From NCBI GenBank assembly GCA_035610835.1, contig CM069454.1, positions 60,494,580 to 60,558,579 of the forward strand: a stretch of 64,000 nucleotides of DNA, read 5' to 3'. This stretch comes from Ophiura sarsii (Eukaryota > Echinodermata > Ophiuroidea > Amphilepidida > Ophiuridae). The notes beneath the pieces were generated by a model. It worked only from the letters and a program-made list of their open reading frames with translations, did not search any database and was not told the DNA's origin. Positions within the stretch are counted from its first letter, which is position 1. Each line of letters starts with the position of its first letter. Positions 45,357 through 57,839 of this stretch are shown here, one piece after another. The translations under genes were made by a program, and so were the position numbers.

Positions 45357-45451
45357 CTCCGGCAAGTCCCATGATACGTTGGCATGCACAGTATTCCTAC
45401 CGGCGTATACTATCTTAGACGATGGACACGTCAAAGACGGTGCGGCTGTGT
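45357..45451 (-). CDS. HYR domain, first exon
   Basis: 95 bases, starting phase 1 (acceptor ctatacag), ending phase 0 at donor gtttgt, a weak donor. It reads DTAAPSLTCPSSKIVYAGRN, TVHANVSWDLPE. D-x-x-x-P-x-x-x-CP is the HYR start. Confidence 0.9.
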
Positions 45452-45948
45452 CTGTATAGTGAACATCATAAGTTATGAGTGTCAAATATCTACATGTTAT
45501 AAGGTTATTTGCCATTATAAAATCGATATATTAAAAGCTTTAACAACATGCGAACAATCACGTATGAAACGATCTCAACATTTCAAAAAACGATCTTAAT
45601 TCTAGCTCCGGGGGTATTTCGATACTTTTTGGTGAGGGATAGGCCTACATTTCGTCAGTAAAACTAAAACAGACCCGTAATTCTCTTTAAAAATGGCCAT
45701 CTCAAGGAATGAGACCTATCATTTGACCGAAAATGCCATGTAACAAGCCGCGAGATCATATCCACCAATTACCCTTCACCAGGGCACAAAATATACTATG
45801 CACAAAAGAAATCTACGTCGTAAATAATTCAACTGATACTCTGTAAAAATAAGTCAATCTATCACAATAAGTCCTAATGACTAATTCTTAATTCCTAATG
45901 ACTAATAGTTCACAGAAATAATTTATTATTTACAATAAAAAGTCATAC
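45452..45948. other. Intron, no feature recognised
   Basis: AT-rich; tandem ctaatgactaat near 45880. No exon seen. Confidence 0.5.
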
Positions 45949-46140
45949 CACAACAAGACGCCTCTCCAGGAATATTGCCAATCCAATCCCCATTATCACA
46001 TGTCCAACTGGTTGGACAACCAGGGCACGGGGAATAACCAGGGCGAGAACATTCGAAGCGATCACAAGTACTGCCGTATATGTTGAAGTTGCTGCAGATG
46101 ACAGACATATCCACTGAAGTTGACGCGTCAGGACACGATT
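45949..46140 (-). CDS. CCP-like domain exon, first seen exon of the mosaic gene
   Basis: 192 bases, phase 1 at both ends; acceptor catgacag, donor gtatga. It reads ESCPDASTSVDMSVIC, NIYGSTCDRFECSRPGYSPC, GCPTSWTCDNGDW and PGEASCCG. It has more cysteines than the four-cysteine CCP norm, including SPCPGC. Since it begins in phase 1 inside a coding frame, at least one exon with the start codon lies further upstream, but none was recognised up to the gap at 61.7 kb. Confidence 0.8.
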
Positions 46141-46915
46141 CTGTCATGTAAACACATGTAAAACGAATTGTCGATGGTCTCAACATGCAGCTAAAAACGG
46201 AGTTGGTGTTATATTTTGCTTGGGGAATATACATTTACTTCAATGGACGCACGTCACATGATGTTGAATTACGCGAGTTCAACCTCACCCCAAAACGGTG
46301 CAACGGTCATCCGTGGTGCGCACTTCGTAATCTCGACCTCACGGCTCTGATTGGTTAGCTGCATTTTGTGAGTTTTCAAGCATGCGCGCGCAGCTGATAG
46401 AAGCAGCGTCTGCGTATGTCGGACTGTGGCCAGGAGATTATGTGCCGTAGATCCATACGGAGTTTCGTAGTTTGTACCGAGATTCAATACCACAATGCGT
46501 AGGAGCATTTTGCAATACAATAGTTACGAGATAAAGGTTAATTCATTGGGCTTTGTTGTACGCGTATTGCGCGGTAGCAATGAATCTCGGTACAACTCGG
46601 TTTCTATTGCCTAAAACCCCGATACCGCGTATCCTTGCAAGTTTATTTCGGAGTATATTCAAGTGGATCATCAGCTACAGAGCGTATCCATGTAACAGAT
46701 TAGCTGCCATCTTGTCAAGAAGACACGCCTTTTCATGATATGAATGCAATTTGTTGGTAACACGGTTCGGGCAATAATTGTAGAATAGGCCGGGTGCGAT
46801 TCCCCATTGTAGTCCGTTGCGCATGGCTACGTGGATATTATAACCTCTATTCATCATGGGTGAACAGCTCTGAAGTTGTTTTCTTATTAAATTACCAGTA
46901 CATACTATTTACGGG
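46141..46915. other. Region upstream of the last recognised CCP exon
   Basis: Richer in CpG than its surroundings, with several open frames but no domain. A promoter or a 5' exon could lie here; nothing decides it. Confidence 0.4.
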
Positions 46916-46919
46916 TGCA

Positions 46920-47160
46920 ATGGGTGAGGGTTGAATGGACAAATCCACCCGTATTTTTCATCAAGCTCTCACTGGATCACCCATCCTCCCATTTAACATT
47001 TTCCTCGCGGCTATTAGTTTTATCATACGTATACAAAACAGATTTGTCAGAAATCTTTCCCAACTTTCAAGGATTACTGAACCAATAATAGGCATGTGTG
47101 TACTTATTTCAATACATTTCTCATGGTGATTCCGATTATGGTAATGTAAATCAATAATAC
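46920..47160. repeat. Diverged copy of the CCP-cassette noncoding segment
   Basis: The order cagaaatctttcc, aaggattactgaac, ataggcatg, gtacttatt, catttctcatggtgattc matches the start of each CCP cassette (for example from 19600). It is much more diverged than the array copies. Confidence 0.6.
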
Positions 47161-47945
47161 CCTTTGCTTATCAGCATGATCAGTGAATGAAGCCCAATTT
47201 CGTAAAATGATTCTATCGCTGAATGTCCCCTTCATGAAATTATCAGTATAATGTTACTGCTTATTGGTCTTCGCGACCAAAATGTTATACAATTACAAAT
47301 TGCACAAAAAACAACAACTTATGAATATGCGTATGCTACCATTTTGTGAATGGGTGAAAAAAAACCCAATGACTGCTATTATCGTGTACCTTATTTTATA
47401 TCTGTAAGGTAAATGGTCCACATTACGCCCTTCAATCAGGACTTTTGACGTAACCTCGCTGATTCACGCGTGCTATATCAGATCGATCTAGCGCGTCCAT
47501 TCAGGGTCAGTCATTGGTAAACGCGTTGCTGATTGCATGTTCAACGATGGGTGATTGGTTAGCAAGTACAGGTTTCTGCGGGCTGTTCGATTTAGTCACT
47601 GGGAATGGGTAAATAAATGCTAAAAGCAGTATTTTTGGGACGTCTTAAACACATTACATGTTTTTTTTGCAAACACAGATTAATTCATCACATTCTTCAC
47701 ATTAAACCATGTAAACCCCTTTGGGTTGTGCCCCTCTGGAAATTTATCGGTAGAGAAAAGTACGCCAGATAACTGATACGCAGTCATTAGTCTCTAAATA
47801 TAAATATGAGTAAATACTGGATTCTTATGTAAGTTTACGTACGGTCTGTGGGTGGACTCGGCGAAATACAACTGTAGGTCTCTGCAATATAACAAACCAA
47901 AGTATTACACTCGATTATAATGTTCCCGTACCAATGAAATAATGG

Positions 47946-47974
47946 CAGTAGCGTAACTAGGGTCTTCAGTTGAT

Positions 47975-48018
<44 letters not shown>

Positions 48019-48601
48019 AGGCTTGTGATCAGGAAGGTGGCATTACCGACTACCTTTTTAATATACAGATACCTCACCAGTAATTCATTTTACGACATCG
48101 GTCTTTTTTTTGTGTGGCCCACTAATAGCAAAATGTAATAAGGAAAAATACTTACGGCTCCAAAATGATTAAAGTTGTAATTGAATCCTGATTTAAGAAC
48201 TAGTATCTATAATACAACAGTGCAACAACAAAAAATGTAGATTTTACATTAGGTACATTTTGATTTACCTCATTTCTAAAATTCTTCTGTGGATTGAGGA
48301 TGGTACACCAGATTTTCAAATTCAGGAGCTTATTTCTCGGAACTTTCAGGGTCATCGTATATAATTTGTGTGATTAAATGGTAAAAATATTTCAGGAAAA
48401 TATCAAATTGAAAAATCCAGCGTCTTTTTAAGCGAGAAAATTGGCTTTTTGTTACCATCCTTTATCATGTGATCCAATGGGCACGGTAATTAGCGGTGTG
48501 GTATCTAGATAGAGTGTTTCATTTCATTAAGGTGGCTTCAGGGTTTGCGACCCTTCCGGTGAGGGGGAATGCCCATCTGCACCCCTCTAGTTACGCCCCT
48601 G
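47946..48601. mobile_element. hAT-type MITE with long G tract
   Basis: Ends CAGTAGCGTAACTAGGG and CCTCTAGTTACGCCCCTG are inverted and of the hAT type. A G run spans 47977-48016. The flanks (aataatgg, aacaataa) are not a clear 8-base duplication, so the insertion is old. The interior is noncoding. Confidence 0.8.
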
Positions 48602-49205
48602 AACAATAAGAGTTGAAAACATTATAAACTGAATCACTGACACATGCGCAAAATATGAAAAAAGGTAGCCATACGATTACAATAATAATTTACTCATATC
48701 AAAATGTAGAAATCTTAGATGCCAACACACTATAGGCCTATACAAATTAGTCGAACTTTTGAATAGATAGTAAGGCATGAAACGAGCTTTAAACAATATT
48801 GATATCAGTGCAATGTACACAAAACACCTGGTAGTGTTTCAATAGATTTGAAAAACCTGCGTGCTGAACTTACCTTCAACGCTCTCCATCAGAATACACA
48901 TTGCCATGAAGAAACGCAATACATGACTGCTACTGATATATCGCTTTGCAATAGTCATTATTGCATTTATAGTGACATAACAAATCACAATCAGAAGATT
49001 TTGTTTTTAGATAGGTCTAGTCTAGTCAAACGTTTGTTCAATTCTAATCGAAAGATTCGGTGATCCTACCAACAATCAGATTTTGGAAGGGACCAGAGCA
49101 TTACAACAAGGAAATTCCCCATGTCTCTACATGCGTAGGTGTATATTTGAAAGCACATTTCGCACAAAAGCCAAATAAACTATCAAGTTCAGTTGGAATC
49201 GGTAC
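48602..49205. other. No feature recognised
   Basis: AT-rich noncoding sequence. Confidence 0.5.
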
Positions 49206-49207
49206 TA

Positions 49208-49722
49208 CAGCGTGTCCCTAAAATGGGGCCTAAAAATGAGAATTTATCAATTTTAGGTGTAAAGTAAACAACCTCTTCAAAAATGTGCAAGAATTTGTAG
49301 CTTACTTTAATATAGACTTGTCAGACAAATATAGTTGACATTTTTGAGATGTACACAATGATATGTATAAGCACGATGTAAAATACCATGTCCCTCGATT
49401 TGACTTAAAAGTCAATACTGCATCGAATTGAGTCTTATAGTGTCAATTCTCATTAAAACACAACTATTGTATATCTGCCTTGACTAGAGAGTCAAAAGGG
49501 CTGAAAACAACGCATCGGTAGATCTTCCCATAACATGGGAGGTGGAGGTTTCTGAAATGCCTCCATCCAGCATATTTTATCTCGGGAAGTGGGTGTTGGA
49601 TTATATCAAAATCTAAAAAAATATACACTCTTTTTTATCAATAAAAAGTTCTCTACAAATATACACTCTTTTTTATCAATAAAAAGTTGTCTACCAATTT
49701 TCGAGCATTTTGGGACGCGCTG
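49208..49722. mobile_element. Mariner-type MITE (CAGCGTGTCCC ends)
   Basis: 515 bases, flanked by TA. Inverted ends CAGCGTGTCCCTAAAATG and CATTTTGGGACGCGCTG. It contains a tandem pair of 38-base units (tatacactcttttttatcaa) at about 49620-49695. No transposase. Confidence 0.85.
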
Positions 49723-49794
49723 TAGACTATGTACGGTACAATAGAATATAGTTGATTATATATACATGTAGTTGATTATTGTATACTCTATCAG

Positions 49795-50060
49795 ATTCAT
49801 TTCGCAATGTCAAAACAAAATCTTGATTTGTCATTGGAAATCCCCTCCAATGAAACATTCATATTCTATTTATTCCCGTCATGCTTTGTGCACCCATTAC
49901 ATAGTTCTATTGTGAATCCTTTAATAGTCATTTCGCAATATCAAAACTAAAAATATATTTATTTGTCATTGGAAAATCCCGGGCAATAAAACATTCATAT
50001 TTTATTTATTCCCGTCATGCTTTGTGCAACCATTCTGTAATTCTATTTTTAGTCCTTTTA
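49795..50060. repeat. Tandem duplication of about 130 bases
   Basis: Two copies of a block with catttcgcaat, tttgtcattggaaa, ttatttattcccgtcatgct and tttgtgca. Noncoding. Confidence 0.85.
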
Positions 50061-50381
50061 TAGTCGACCCTGTATTACCCTATATATTAAATAAATAAGC
50101 AATAGGGGGTACATAATAACAAACACAATATATGTTGCCTTGCGTTAATGTGACTGAGGGAAAATGTATGATGCCACAGTGCCTCAAATACCATAGCGAG
50201 ACATATATAACACAGACGCGGGCCACAACGTATATAAAGTAACGTACGAAAAGACTTTTACGATGCTCACCAAAGTAACATTGTGCATCACCATTACTAG
50301 TTGGGTATGTACAGGGGGTTCCCGTGCACCCCCATTACTAAACCAAACCAACTTTTTTGGATGCCTTTTAGGGTCCTTAAA

Positions 50382-50690
50382 CATATTTAAGATGTTAACA
50401 GTGTAAAAAACCCGATGCTCTCCAGATATACAAGATGGCGTCCAAAATGGTCGCCAAAACTGGTCAAATCTCATAAAATGACGTATAGCAATCAAATTGT
50501 ATGGGGAAAGTATAGTTTTAACAGTGGGATATATGTATTAAACCACTAGACACTCATATCCAGAACTTTTGCTTTGTTAACACAAAGCCCAGGGGGGGGG
50601 GGGGGGGGGGGGGGGTGAGGGCTTTGGGGACACCTAAATCCAAGATGGCCGCCAAAATGGCCGCCAAAAATGGTAAAATTCCATATACTG
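50382..50690. repeat. AAGATGGC(G/C)(G/T)CCAAAATGG repeats and a G tract
   Basis: Repeated aagatggccgccaaaatgg motifs at about 50430 and 50642, with a G run at 50590-50615 between. Confidence 0.75.
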
Positions 50691-50699
50691 GCATATATA

Positions 50700-51840
50700 A
50701 TATAATGTGGTTTGAGGGTCATAATAATGTTAAAACCTGTATTCGCGCGGAGCGCACAACATTTTTGAACTAAAATTGGTCATGGAAAACTGTCCTGAAG
50801 CCACCTTTGTTAAGCTTAAATAATCAAATATTGAAACCAATTCGCGCGAAGCGCGCAGAAATTGGCATTTCTAACGCTTAAATGTTCCAGTATGATGTTT
50901 TTAATGTCCCCCACATACTATTTAGAATATTTGGTATGGTTTGAGGGCCATTATAATGTTAAAACCTGTAGAAAATATGCGCGCGGAGCACGCAAAATTA
51001 TTTAGTTTTAACTAAAATGGTCATGGAAAACTGTCCTGAAACCAACTTATTAATGTTAAATAATGAAATATTAAAATTCCTACAAGCGCGGAAAAATTGC
51101 ATTTCTAACACTAATGGTCTGATAATAACGTCTAGCTCCCACAATTTTTGGTGCTGTTTAAGGGTCATAATAATGTTAAAACCTGTATTCGCGCCGAGCG
51201 CACAACATTTTTGAGTCTTTTTAAAGACTCAAAAATGTTTAAAAATTGGTCATGGAAAACTGTCCTGAAGCCAACCTTGTGCGCGCGGAGCGCGACAAAT
51301 TCTTGAGTTTTAACTAAAATGGTCATGGAAAACTGTCCTGAAGCCAGCCGCCTTGTTAATCTTAGATAATGAAATATTAAAATTAGTACGCGTACGCACG
51401 CAAAGCGCGGGAAAAATTGCATTTCTAACACTAATGGTCCAGTATAATAATAACGTCCCCCACGTAATATTTAGAATTTTTGGTGGGTCTGAGGGCCAAT
51501 ATAATGTTAAAACGTGCATAAAATATTCGCGCGGAGCGCGCAAAATGTTTGACTTTTTGAACTAAAATGGTCATGGAAAATGTATAATGAAACATTGAAA
51601 CTAATGCGCGATGTAGGCATACACAAACACTGACATTTCTAACACTTAATGGTCCAGTATGACGTTTTTAACGTCCCCACATAATATTTAGAATATTTGG
51701 TGTGTTTGAGACCCATGTTGAAACCTGTTGAAAAGGTGAGCGCGAATCGAGCAAAAAAACCCAGTTTTTGAACTAAAATGGTTCAGAAAACGTTCCTGAA
51801 GCCCTCTTGGCTTGAATATTGAAACTAATACGTGCACTTT
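50700..51840. repeat. About 230-bp minisatellite with GCGCGGAGCGCG cores
   Basis: Blocks of ataatgttaaaacctgta, a GC-rich palindromic core (cgcgcggagcgcgc), aactaaaatggtcatggaaa, actgtcctgaagcca and catttctaacactaatggtc recur about five times with unequal spacing. The palindromic GC cores alternate with AT-rich spacer. No ORF of interest. Confidence 0.85.
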
Positions 51841-51909
51841 TTAACACTAAAAAGGTCTAGTATAACGTCCCTCACATTAAAATTATGCGGACGTGACCCC
51901 GTAACCACC

Positions 51910-51939
51910 CCCCCCCCCCCCCCCCCCCCACCCCCGTTT
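51910..51939. repeat. C-rich tract
   Basis: An almost pure C run interrupted by a single A near its end. Length is likely unreliable in assembly. Confidence 0.9.
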
Positions 51940-52479
51940 GCGCCGCATATGTCTCTTCCTCCTTCGTTTCCTCTTCCTCTTTCTTCTCCTCTTCCTCCTT
52001 TGAAACTTTCACACCATTTTAGAGTGGACATTTTTCACTCTAAAACGGGTTGTCCTGCGTTTCACTCCCTTCACTCCTTTTCGAGTGAATTTCCTCTCTT
52101 TCCACTCGTTTTACATTTAGAGAGTAAATGGTTCTTTTGTGTGGACTTTAAGTGAATGACACTCAAGAGGACAAACTACCCTGATCCGTAAAAAGACCAT
52201 TTCAAAATCCAAAGTGCGGTATTTCCTCTTTATGATGGCTAATGTTCAAAAAACCTGATTTACTAACCGGCCGTAATTTGCGTGATAAGACTATTATATC
52301 ACGAACCATAGCAACGTCTTTCGATTATCTACGAACATGCGACTTTCATACTTGTTTTGAACGAACAAACCTACTAAAAGAGAAGAGAATTTATAATATT
52401 ATATTCTCTATAGATGTTTTAGAAATGCCTATCCCTATGCCGCACATGCTATTTCTGCACACTTTCAATAGGCCCCTTT

Positions 52480-52660
52480 CTTGTTATCTAGCCCCCACTA
52501 TTGCCTTTCATTTCATTTCCTTTTCTTTCTTCTCTTTCCTTATTTTCTCCTTTCCTTTTCCCCCTTTCCTTTTTCTTTCTCCCCCTTTTTCTTTTTTTCT
52601 TCCTCTTCATACCCCGGAGTGCTGCAGCAACCGCAGCACCCCCTGGATCCGCCCCTGAAT
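52480..52660. repeat. Pyrimidine-rich tract ending in a hAT-like right end
   Basis: About 130 bases of C/T-rich sequence are followed by caccccctggatccgcccctg, which resembles the right end of hAT MITEs seen elsewhere here. No left partner was found. Confidence 0.5.
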
Positions 52661-52735
52661 TACCTGCACTTCCAATCTATGAAATCAATAATTCTAATTA
52701 GGGTCACGCGTGGTATTATTATTACATAATTTCAT

Positions 52736-52769
52736 ACCTGAATAGATAGTTTTAACTATCTATTCAGGT
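52736..52769. repeat. Perfect 34-bp palindrome
   Basis: ACCTGAATAGATAGTT, two T, then its exact complement. Confidence 0.95.
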
Positions 52770-53384
52770 GACTAAAAGATGTTAACAATTACACTGGTTT
52801 CACCTGGCGGGATCTTCAAATCTTAGATTACTTGCATGCAATGCATCATTCAGTATTCAATGTAACGTCGCGAAACAGTACCCGTGGACAGAGTGAAATG
52901 GGACAGACTTTGTTCAAATAGCTGTTATTTTGCAACCGTAAGGTTATTGTAACGATATTTTTTTAAATCTACAGAATTTCAACAACAAAATGGCTTCAAA
53001 AAACTGTCAACGTTTTATTGAACCACCCTGTATACTGTCATCGTGCATTTTGGTTGATGTATGTTTGTTTTATGAAATTTGACCCTTTTGGCGGCCATTT
53101 GGACGCCAATTTGAATAACTCCTTAACATACTAACATTAAATTCAGTAACACCTTAAAATTTTTTTTAAAGACATTCAAAAAGAAGGTTTAGGGAAGTCC
53201 TGGGAGTGAACAGAAGACCTCCCTTAATACACCTCTAAGTCACTATAACGATTCTATACCTTTGTGTCAAATAACCCTTGAAAATGTTGAATTTGACCAT
53301 ATTTGTCAACATAAACTATCTATAAATGTCATAGACCATGTCAAACTAGTTTCCTGATTTATCCAAGCATCGAATGACAGATTA

Positions 53385-53917
53385 GGGATCACGTCAAAAC
53401 TCGACCGCCCGGCAACTGCCGGTTACGGCCGGTTCCGTTCGGTTCTCACAAAACGTGTCGTCTGTATAATATACACACATAATGAGGTCAAATAGTAACA
53501 CTCTGGTGAACACGACCGGTTGAAAGTGCCTCGTCACACACCGTGAGCAATAACATCTGAAGTAATGGGCTCTTTAAGACTTAAAAGTCTCAGTTAAACA
53601 ACAGTACAATACAGCTATTGATTTTCGCTGGGGTTGGCTTTTTCAATCTGTTTATAGCTCAATTAACTTTTTAAAATCAATACCGAAAGTCTATGAATGT
53701 TTTTTTTTTATAGAACGATTATAGAGAGAGCTATTATGACCGCAAAGTAACAGATTGATAGTGTAAATTGGTCAGATTACAGCATTAAGTCAACCGGCGG
53801 TTGTTCAGTGTTGCATGCGCGAATATTCATATACCAGTAAAACATTTGACCTGAAAGAACCGGGCGGAACCGCCCGTAACCGGCAGTCAACGGGCGGTCG
53901 AGTTTTGACGTCTCCCC
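53385..53917. mobile_element. PIF/Harbinger-like MITE
   Basis: 533 bases flanked by TTA on both sides. About 65-base inverted ends begin GGGATCACGTCAAAACTCGA and share cgaccgccc and ccggttacgg. A three-base TTA duplication is typical of PIF/Harbinger. No coding sequence. Confidence 0.8.
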
Positions 53918-54289
53918 TTAAGCAATTAGCGAATATAAGTGGTAAATACAACTACAAAACTGCGAAAAGTGCCCTTTGTATGATCCCTTGTGCCTTATTT
54001 TAGCAGCTTAAAATATGGATTATTCCTTAAAAAACCCCCAATAAATCAGGTCAAACTAATTACTGTTGATAGTACATTGTTTAAAGATATAAATTGCACC
54101 AAAAACACAAACATTTGATTTTTGCCCAAAAACGGTCTTTTTATGCTGAAAATGGTCTAAAAATCGATTTCTATTTGTGACAACCCCTTCATTGGAAACC
54201 TTACTAAAGCACTTAATTTAAACTAGATGTAGAGCTGTAACAAAAATGCCGTGATGCATTTTTTAAAGCACATTTATTGCCTTTGGATG

Positions 54290-54682
54290 GTCTACTGTTA
54301 GTGACTTTATAGCTTTTCATAATGAATCATTTCGACAAAAAATTGGACTCTAATATAGCGTTACAAAAAAGTTACAAACACGTATGTATTTTTCATCAGA
54401 AATGTCCGATTTTCAAAATCTAAAATTCCTAAGAAAGCTGGGTGTTTGCGCAAGATATGATTTATATGAAAACGATTTGAACAATATCAAAAAAATTGTG
54501 AGATAGGCTTTACGACGGGTATTCATAATATAAGTTAAAAGTTTAACGGGTTCGCCGTCGGACCTGACAGATTAAACTCGTCCGACGACGAACCCGTTAA
54601 ACTTTTAACTTATAATATCAAAAAAGTTCATACCGAAAAAAAACACGTATTACCTCGGTATAGATCATTCTCAGACACCGTG
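54290..54682. mobile_element. Solitary relative of the cassette mariner MITE, reverse orientation
   Basis: It ends CGGTATAGATCATTCTCAGA before CACCGTG and TA, the counterpart of the left end of the MITE in the EGF/SRCR array. The interior matches (aatcatttcgacaaaaaa, ctaagaaagctgggtg). The other end is lost or too diverged. A hairpin element is inserted at 54531-54612. Confidence 0.75.
54531..54612. repeat. Nested hairpin element
   Basis: 33-base arms (taagttaaaagtttaacggg and on) with one mismatch and a 16-base loop, interrupting the solitary MITE. Confidence 0.85.
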
Positions 54683-55029
54683 TATTTGCAGTTTACAAAA
54701 AGGGTTTAATCTGTACGTATTTGGCAGTTTTACACATTATGATACTACCCTCTATAGATCTATTCGGCTCAGTACCATTACACGCTTGGATGTTAAAGCA
54801 ATGCATTCTCACCGCCTGAGGGAGCATCATACCACCACCAACTCCCAACTCCCTGACCAACTCACACCATGTAGTCATTTTATTGCATTCATATATCACT
54901 ACATTTAACTTGTTTTGTGTATTACTGTATTACTTTGTTGCATTTGATTATGTCATCACTTTTTAGTTCACTTTTATTTAGTATGCTGCATGGTGATGTT
55001 CATATGATATGTTATATTCTATCTTTATT

Positions 55030-55106
55030 GTATTTTGTAAGTGCTTTGTGATCCTTATTGATGTAAGGCGCTATATAAATGCATGTTATTATTATTATTA
55101 TTATCA
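55030..55106 (+). mobile_element. L2-type SINE/LINE 3' tail
   Basis: The segment tgctttgtgatcc, then taaggcgctatataaatgc, then (ATT)n is a widespread tail of L2-clade LINEs and their SINEs in animals. The body upstream was not delimited. Confidence 0.65.
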
Positions 55107-55109
55107 CGT

Positions 55110-55880
55110 TGCATTTAATGCAACTTAATTCAGCTAAAGTAGTCCGAATATAAATTCATGATGTTATAGGATGATACGCTTGATTTTGCACGATATTGGG
55201 CTGTATGATTGGGATACACTGCTGCGCAAAAGTATTTGCCCCCTGGAAGCTTGCAAGTAATTACTATGCTGTCAACAAAGTATCAAGCCATCAGATCCAA
55301 TTACCATTTCATTTGTTCATTGTACATGTACATATTATACCAATAAATTCATGTTTCCTAATTAAGATCCATGATTTAAAAGCATTACAATTCATGATTA
55401 TTATCAAGCGAGTCAAAATCCTTATGTACAAATCGACGTAATCACCTCATGAATATCAATTAGCTCATTAACGGCAGTGTAACTGTAACTGTAATTTTCA
55501 ACTGAGATCAACAGAAGTTAGGGAAACCATGTGCAGAGATGTAGGAATACAATGATTGTGTCGTTTATAATCACAAAATCGGTCTAGACATTTGGTGGCA
55601 TCTCTGCAATCAAAACCTTATTTCAATTAATCAATTCGTATTCAGTAGCTGATACAAATATCACCCTCGTGTATGTAACACTCGAAAGAAAAACTAACAT
55701 AAAAACTATATCTATTTAATTTGACATATAACAACCTGTACATGTTTTATTTATGAAACTAAATGTGCGCAGCCATTTGTGTCATTTCGTGTGACGTAAT
55801 CAATGGTCAACTGTAATGTTTTACCGGTATAAGAATATGTTACAGTATTTTAATATGTTATTCCTCATATCAGTATTTGG
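55110..55880. other. No feature recognised
   Basis: AT-rich noncoding sequence. Confidence 0.5.
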
Positions 55881-55883
55881 TGT

Positions 55884-55990
55884 TCCAGTATCGACCGATA
55901 CTAGAACAGTAAAATCGTACCAGTATCGAATGATACTGGCATCTTTTATGTTCCAGTATTGAACGATACTGGTATACCAGTATCTGGGAC
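55884..55990. repeat. Palindromic CCAGTATCGA-N-CGATACTGG repeats
   Basis: Three short hairpin units with small differences; the segment accagtatctgggacctaaa after them is shared with 15900-15925. A related array lies at 62697-62892. Confidence 0.85.
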
Positions 55991-56137
55991 CTAAAGTACA
56001 CTTTTTACCTCAAAAGTTCCAAATATTGGAATTGCACCGGGCTTATAAATGAGGGACATGAGACACGTATGTACGTACGCACCATATGTACGAGTGTCGC
56101 CGTGCTTCCTCGCAGCAAAGATACAAATAGGCGCGGG

Positions 56138-56358
56138 CAGTGGCGTAGCCAAGGGGGGGCAAGGGGGGGCAGCTGCCCCCCCTGTGGGTTCTCTGCCCCC
56201 CCTGTTGCCCCCCCTGTGGGAAATGTCAGTTGAAATAATTTGGGACTAACCTATTCACAACACAAGGAAATTCAATCCTCAATTTGGTTGTTGCCCCCCA
56301 CCAAAACTCCCGGCCCCCCTCTTGCCCCCCCACTGAGAAAAACCTGGCTACGCCACTG
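56138..56358. mobile_element. hAT-type MITE, 221 bases
   Basis: Inverted ends CAGTGGCGTAGCCA and TGGCTACGCCACTG, flanked by an exact 8-base duplication GGCGCGGG (56130-56137 and 56359-56366). Poly-G and poly-C runs inside. The exact duplication suggests a younger insertion than the other hAT copies here. Confidence 0.92.
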
Positions 56359-56637
56359 GGCGCGGGCGATATGCGAGCGAAGCATGCGAACAGTTTCGCT
56401 TATAATGTAACACATTTCTTAAATTATTTTGAAACTTAAACTCAACATTTTCGATTGTTTGGGGAACAAAATGGGATGGGGGCTAGAGCTAACTGTGGGA
56501 GGGGGAAAAAGTCGTGATCCGTAGTGCCGCCACTGCTCCCAGGGTTGTGTATGCAGTTGTACCGAAGAAAGGGATGTACGGGGGGTTGTGGCGTGGCCAC
56601 ATTTTCTTTTAAAACGACATTTGAGCCGAATACGTAA

Positions 56638-56722
56638 GGGAGCACATCAAAACTCGACCGCCCATTGATATGCGGTCCAACCGGGCGGAACCGGCGGTTG
56701 CCGCGAGTTTTGATGTGCTCCC
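56638..56722. mobile_element. 85-base mini-MITE related to 53385-53917
   Basis: Nearly only ends: GGGAGCACATCAAAACTCG and its complement with a short spacer, between TAA and TTA. It shares the tcaaaactcgaccgccc core with the longer element. Confidence 0.75.
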
Positions 56723-57058
56723 TTACATCAAATTGTTACGTATTGTGATTTTGTTACGTATTGGGCTCTTACGATACCACACCACCAAATAAATGTGTGC
56801 TATAGTGCCCATCACTAGCCACTGTTTTAATTCAAGCTAGACATCACCTTTAACATTAATTTAAATGTACAGAAAAGGTATAAAGCGCTCTTAATATGAA
56901 AGAACCCTGGTGTTTTCTGTAATAGTAAGATTTGACACAACTTTTCTCTTTTCACCTCTTCTAGGACAAATGCACCGAATATAGCTAGCAGACAGCGATT
57001 TGGAGAGTGGACTAGTATTCGACGTCCCGTAGCTGGATAAAATGCAGGTCAACAACCC

Positions 57059-57075
57059 ACCCCCCCCCCCCCCCC
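57059..57075. repeat. C tract
   Basis: Homopolymer of C; no gene nearby. Confidence 0.9.
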
Positions 57076-57499
57076 TCTACTTTTTATAGAAGACATCAGT
57101 ATCTTCAAAGAAAACAGTGACTTGAACAAACCAGTCGCTCGATAGCTGAGAAAATCATACTTTAATTTGATCGCTACATAAAGTAGGAGATTATTTAGTG
57201 GTGTGACACCTTACGATCGTATTTGCCATTTAACTTTGGTAGAAACACAAGACATAGCACCGTGGTATTGATGAACACGAGAGCTGTACCGAGAATAGTA
57301 AAATAAATATCGACATCGTAGTAAAATAGACAGGTTTGTACCGGTCACGATTGAGTAATCATTCAAGGCGTACAATTGATGCACGTAAAACGACGTGTTT
57401 AAAGTCAAAGTTAAACGCGTGTTTAGCTTGAAACCGTGTTTAATACGTACGCGAATACGGGCCACGCTTATAGTTCAAGAACATTAGGTTTTCACCCAG

Positions 57500-57830
57500 A
57501 AATAAATCACACAAAGCTGTATTTTTCAGGATAGTACCTGCATAATATAAGAAACAACATAATTACAGAGATATTAAAAGCAAAATATATCCTTTACATT
57601 TGGGTCAACATTTGAACTTGCTCCGATTTTGACAACTAATATCTTAAATTGTTCGTCTGATCACAAGGATTCAAGAAATGGTAGTTTTATATCGCAGGGG
57701 GTAGCAAAAATTCAAGTTCCAAAATAATTAGCACACAAGGGATTCTCGGGGACTTTTAATATGTTATTCCTCATATCATTGGGGAACTATCCTAAAAAAT
57801 ACAGCTTTGTGTTATTTGTTTCGTTTCCAT
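57500..57830. repeat. Inverted repeat element
   Basis: The segment cacaaagctgtattttt with aggatagt occurs at 57511 and inverted near 57787-57812; arms of about 45-60 bases. Probably a MITE, borders not fixed. Confidence 0.6.
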
Positions 57831-57839
57831 ATACAAATA

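Noticed and set aside
54693..54899. Minus-strand ORF between the MITE relative and the SINE tail
   Set aside because: No domain, no splice context; likely chance.
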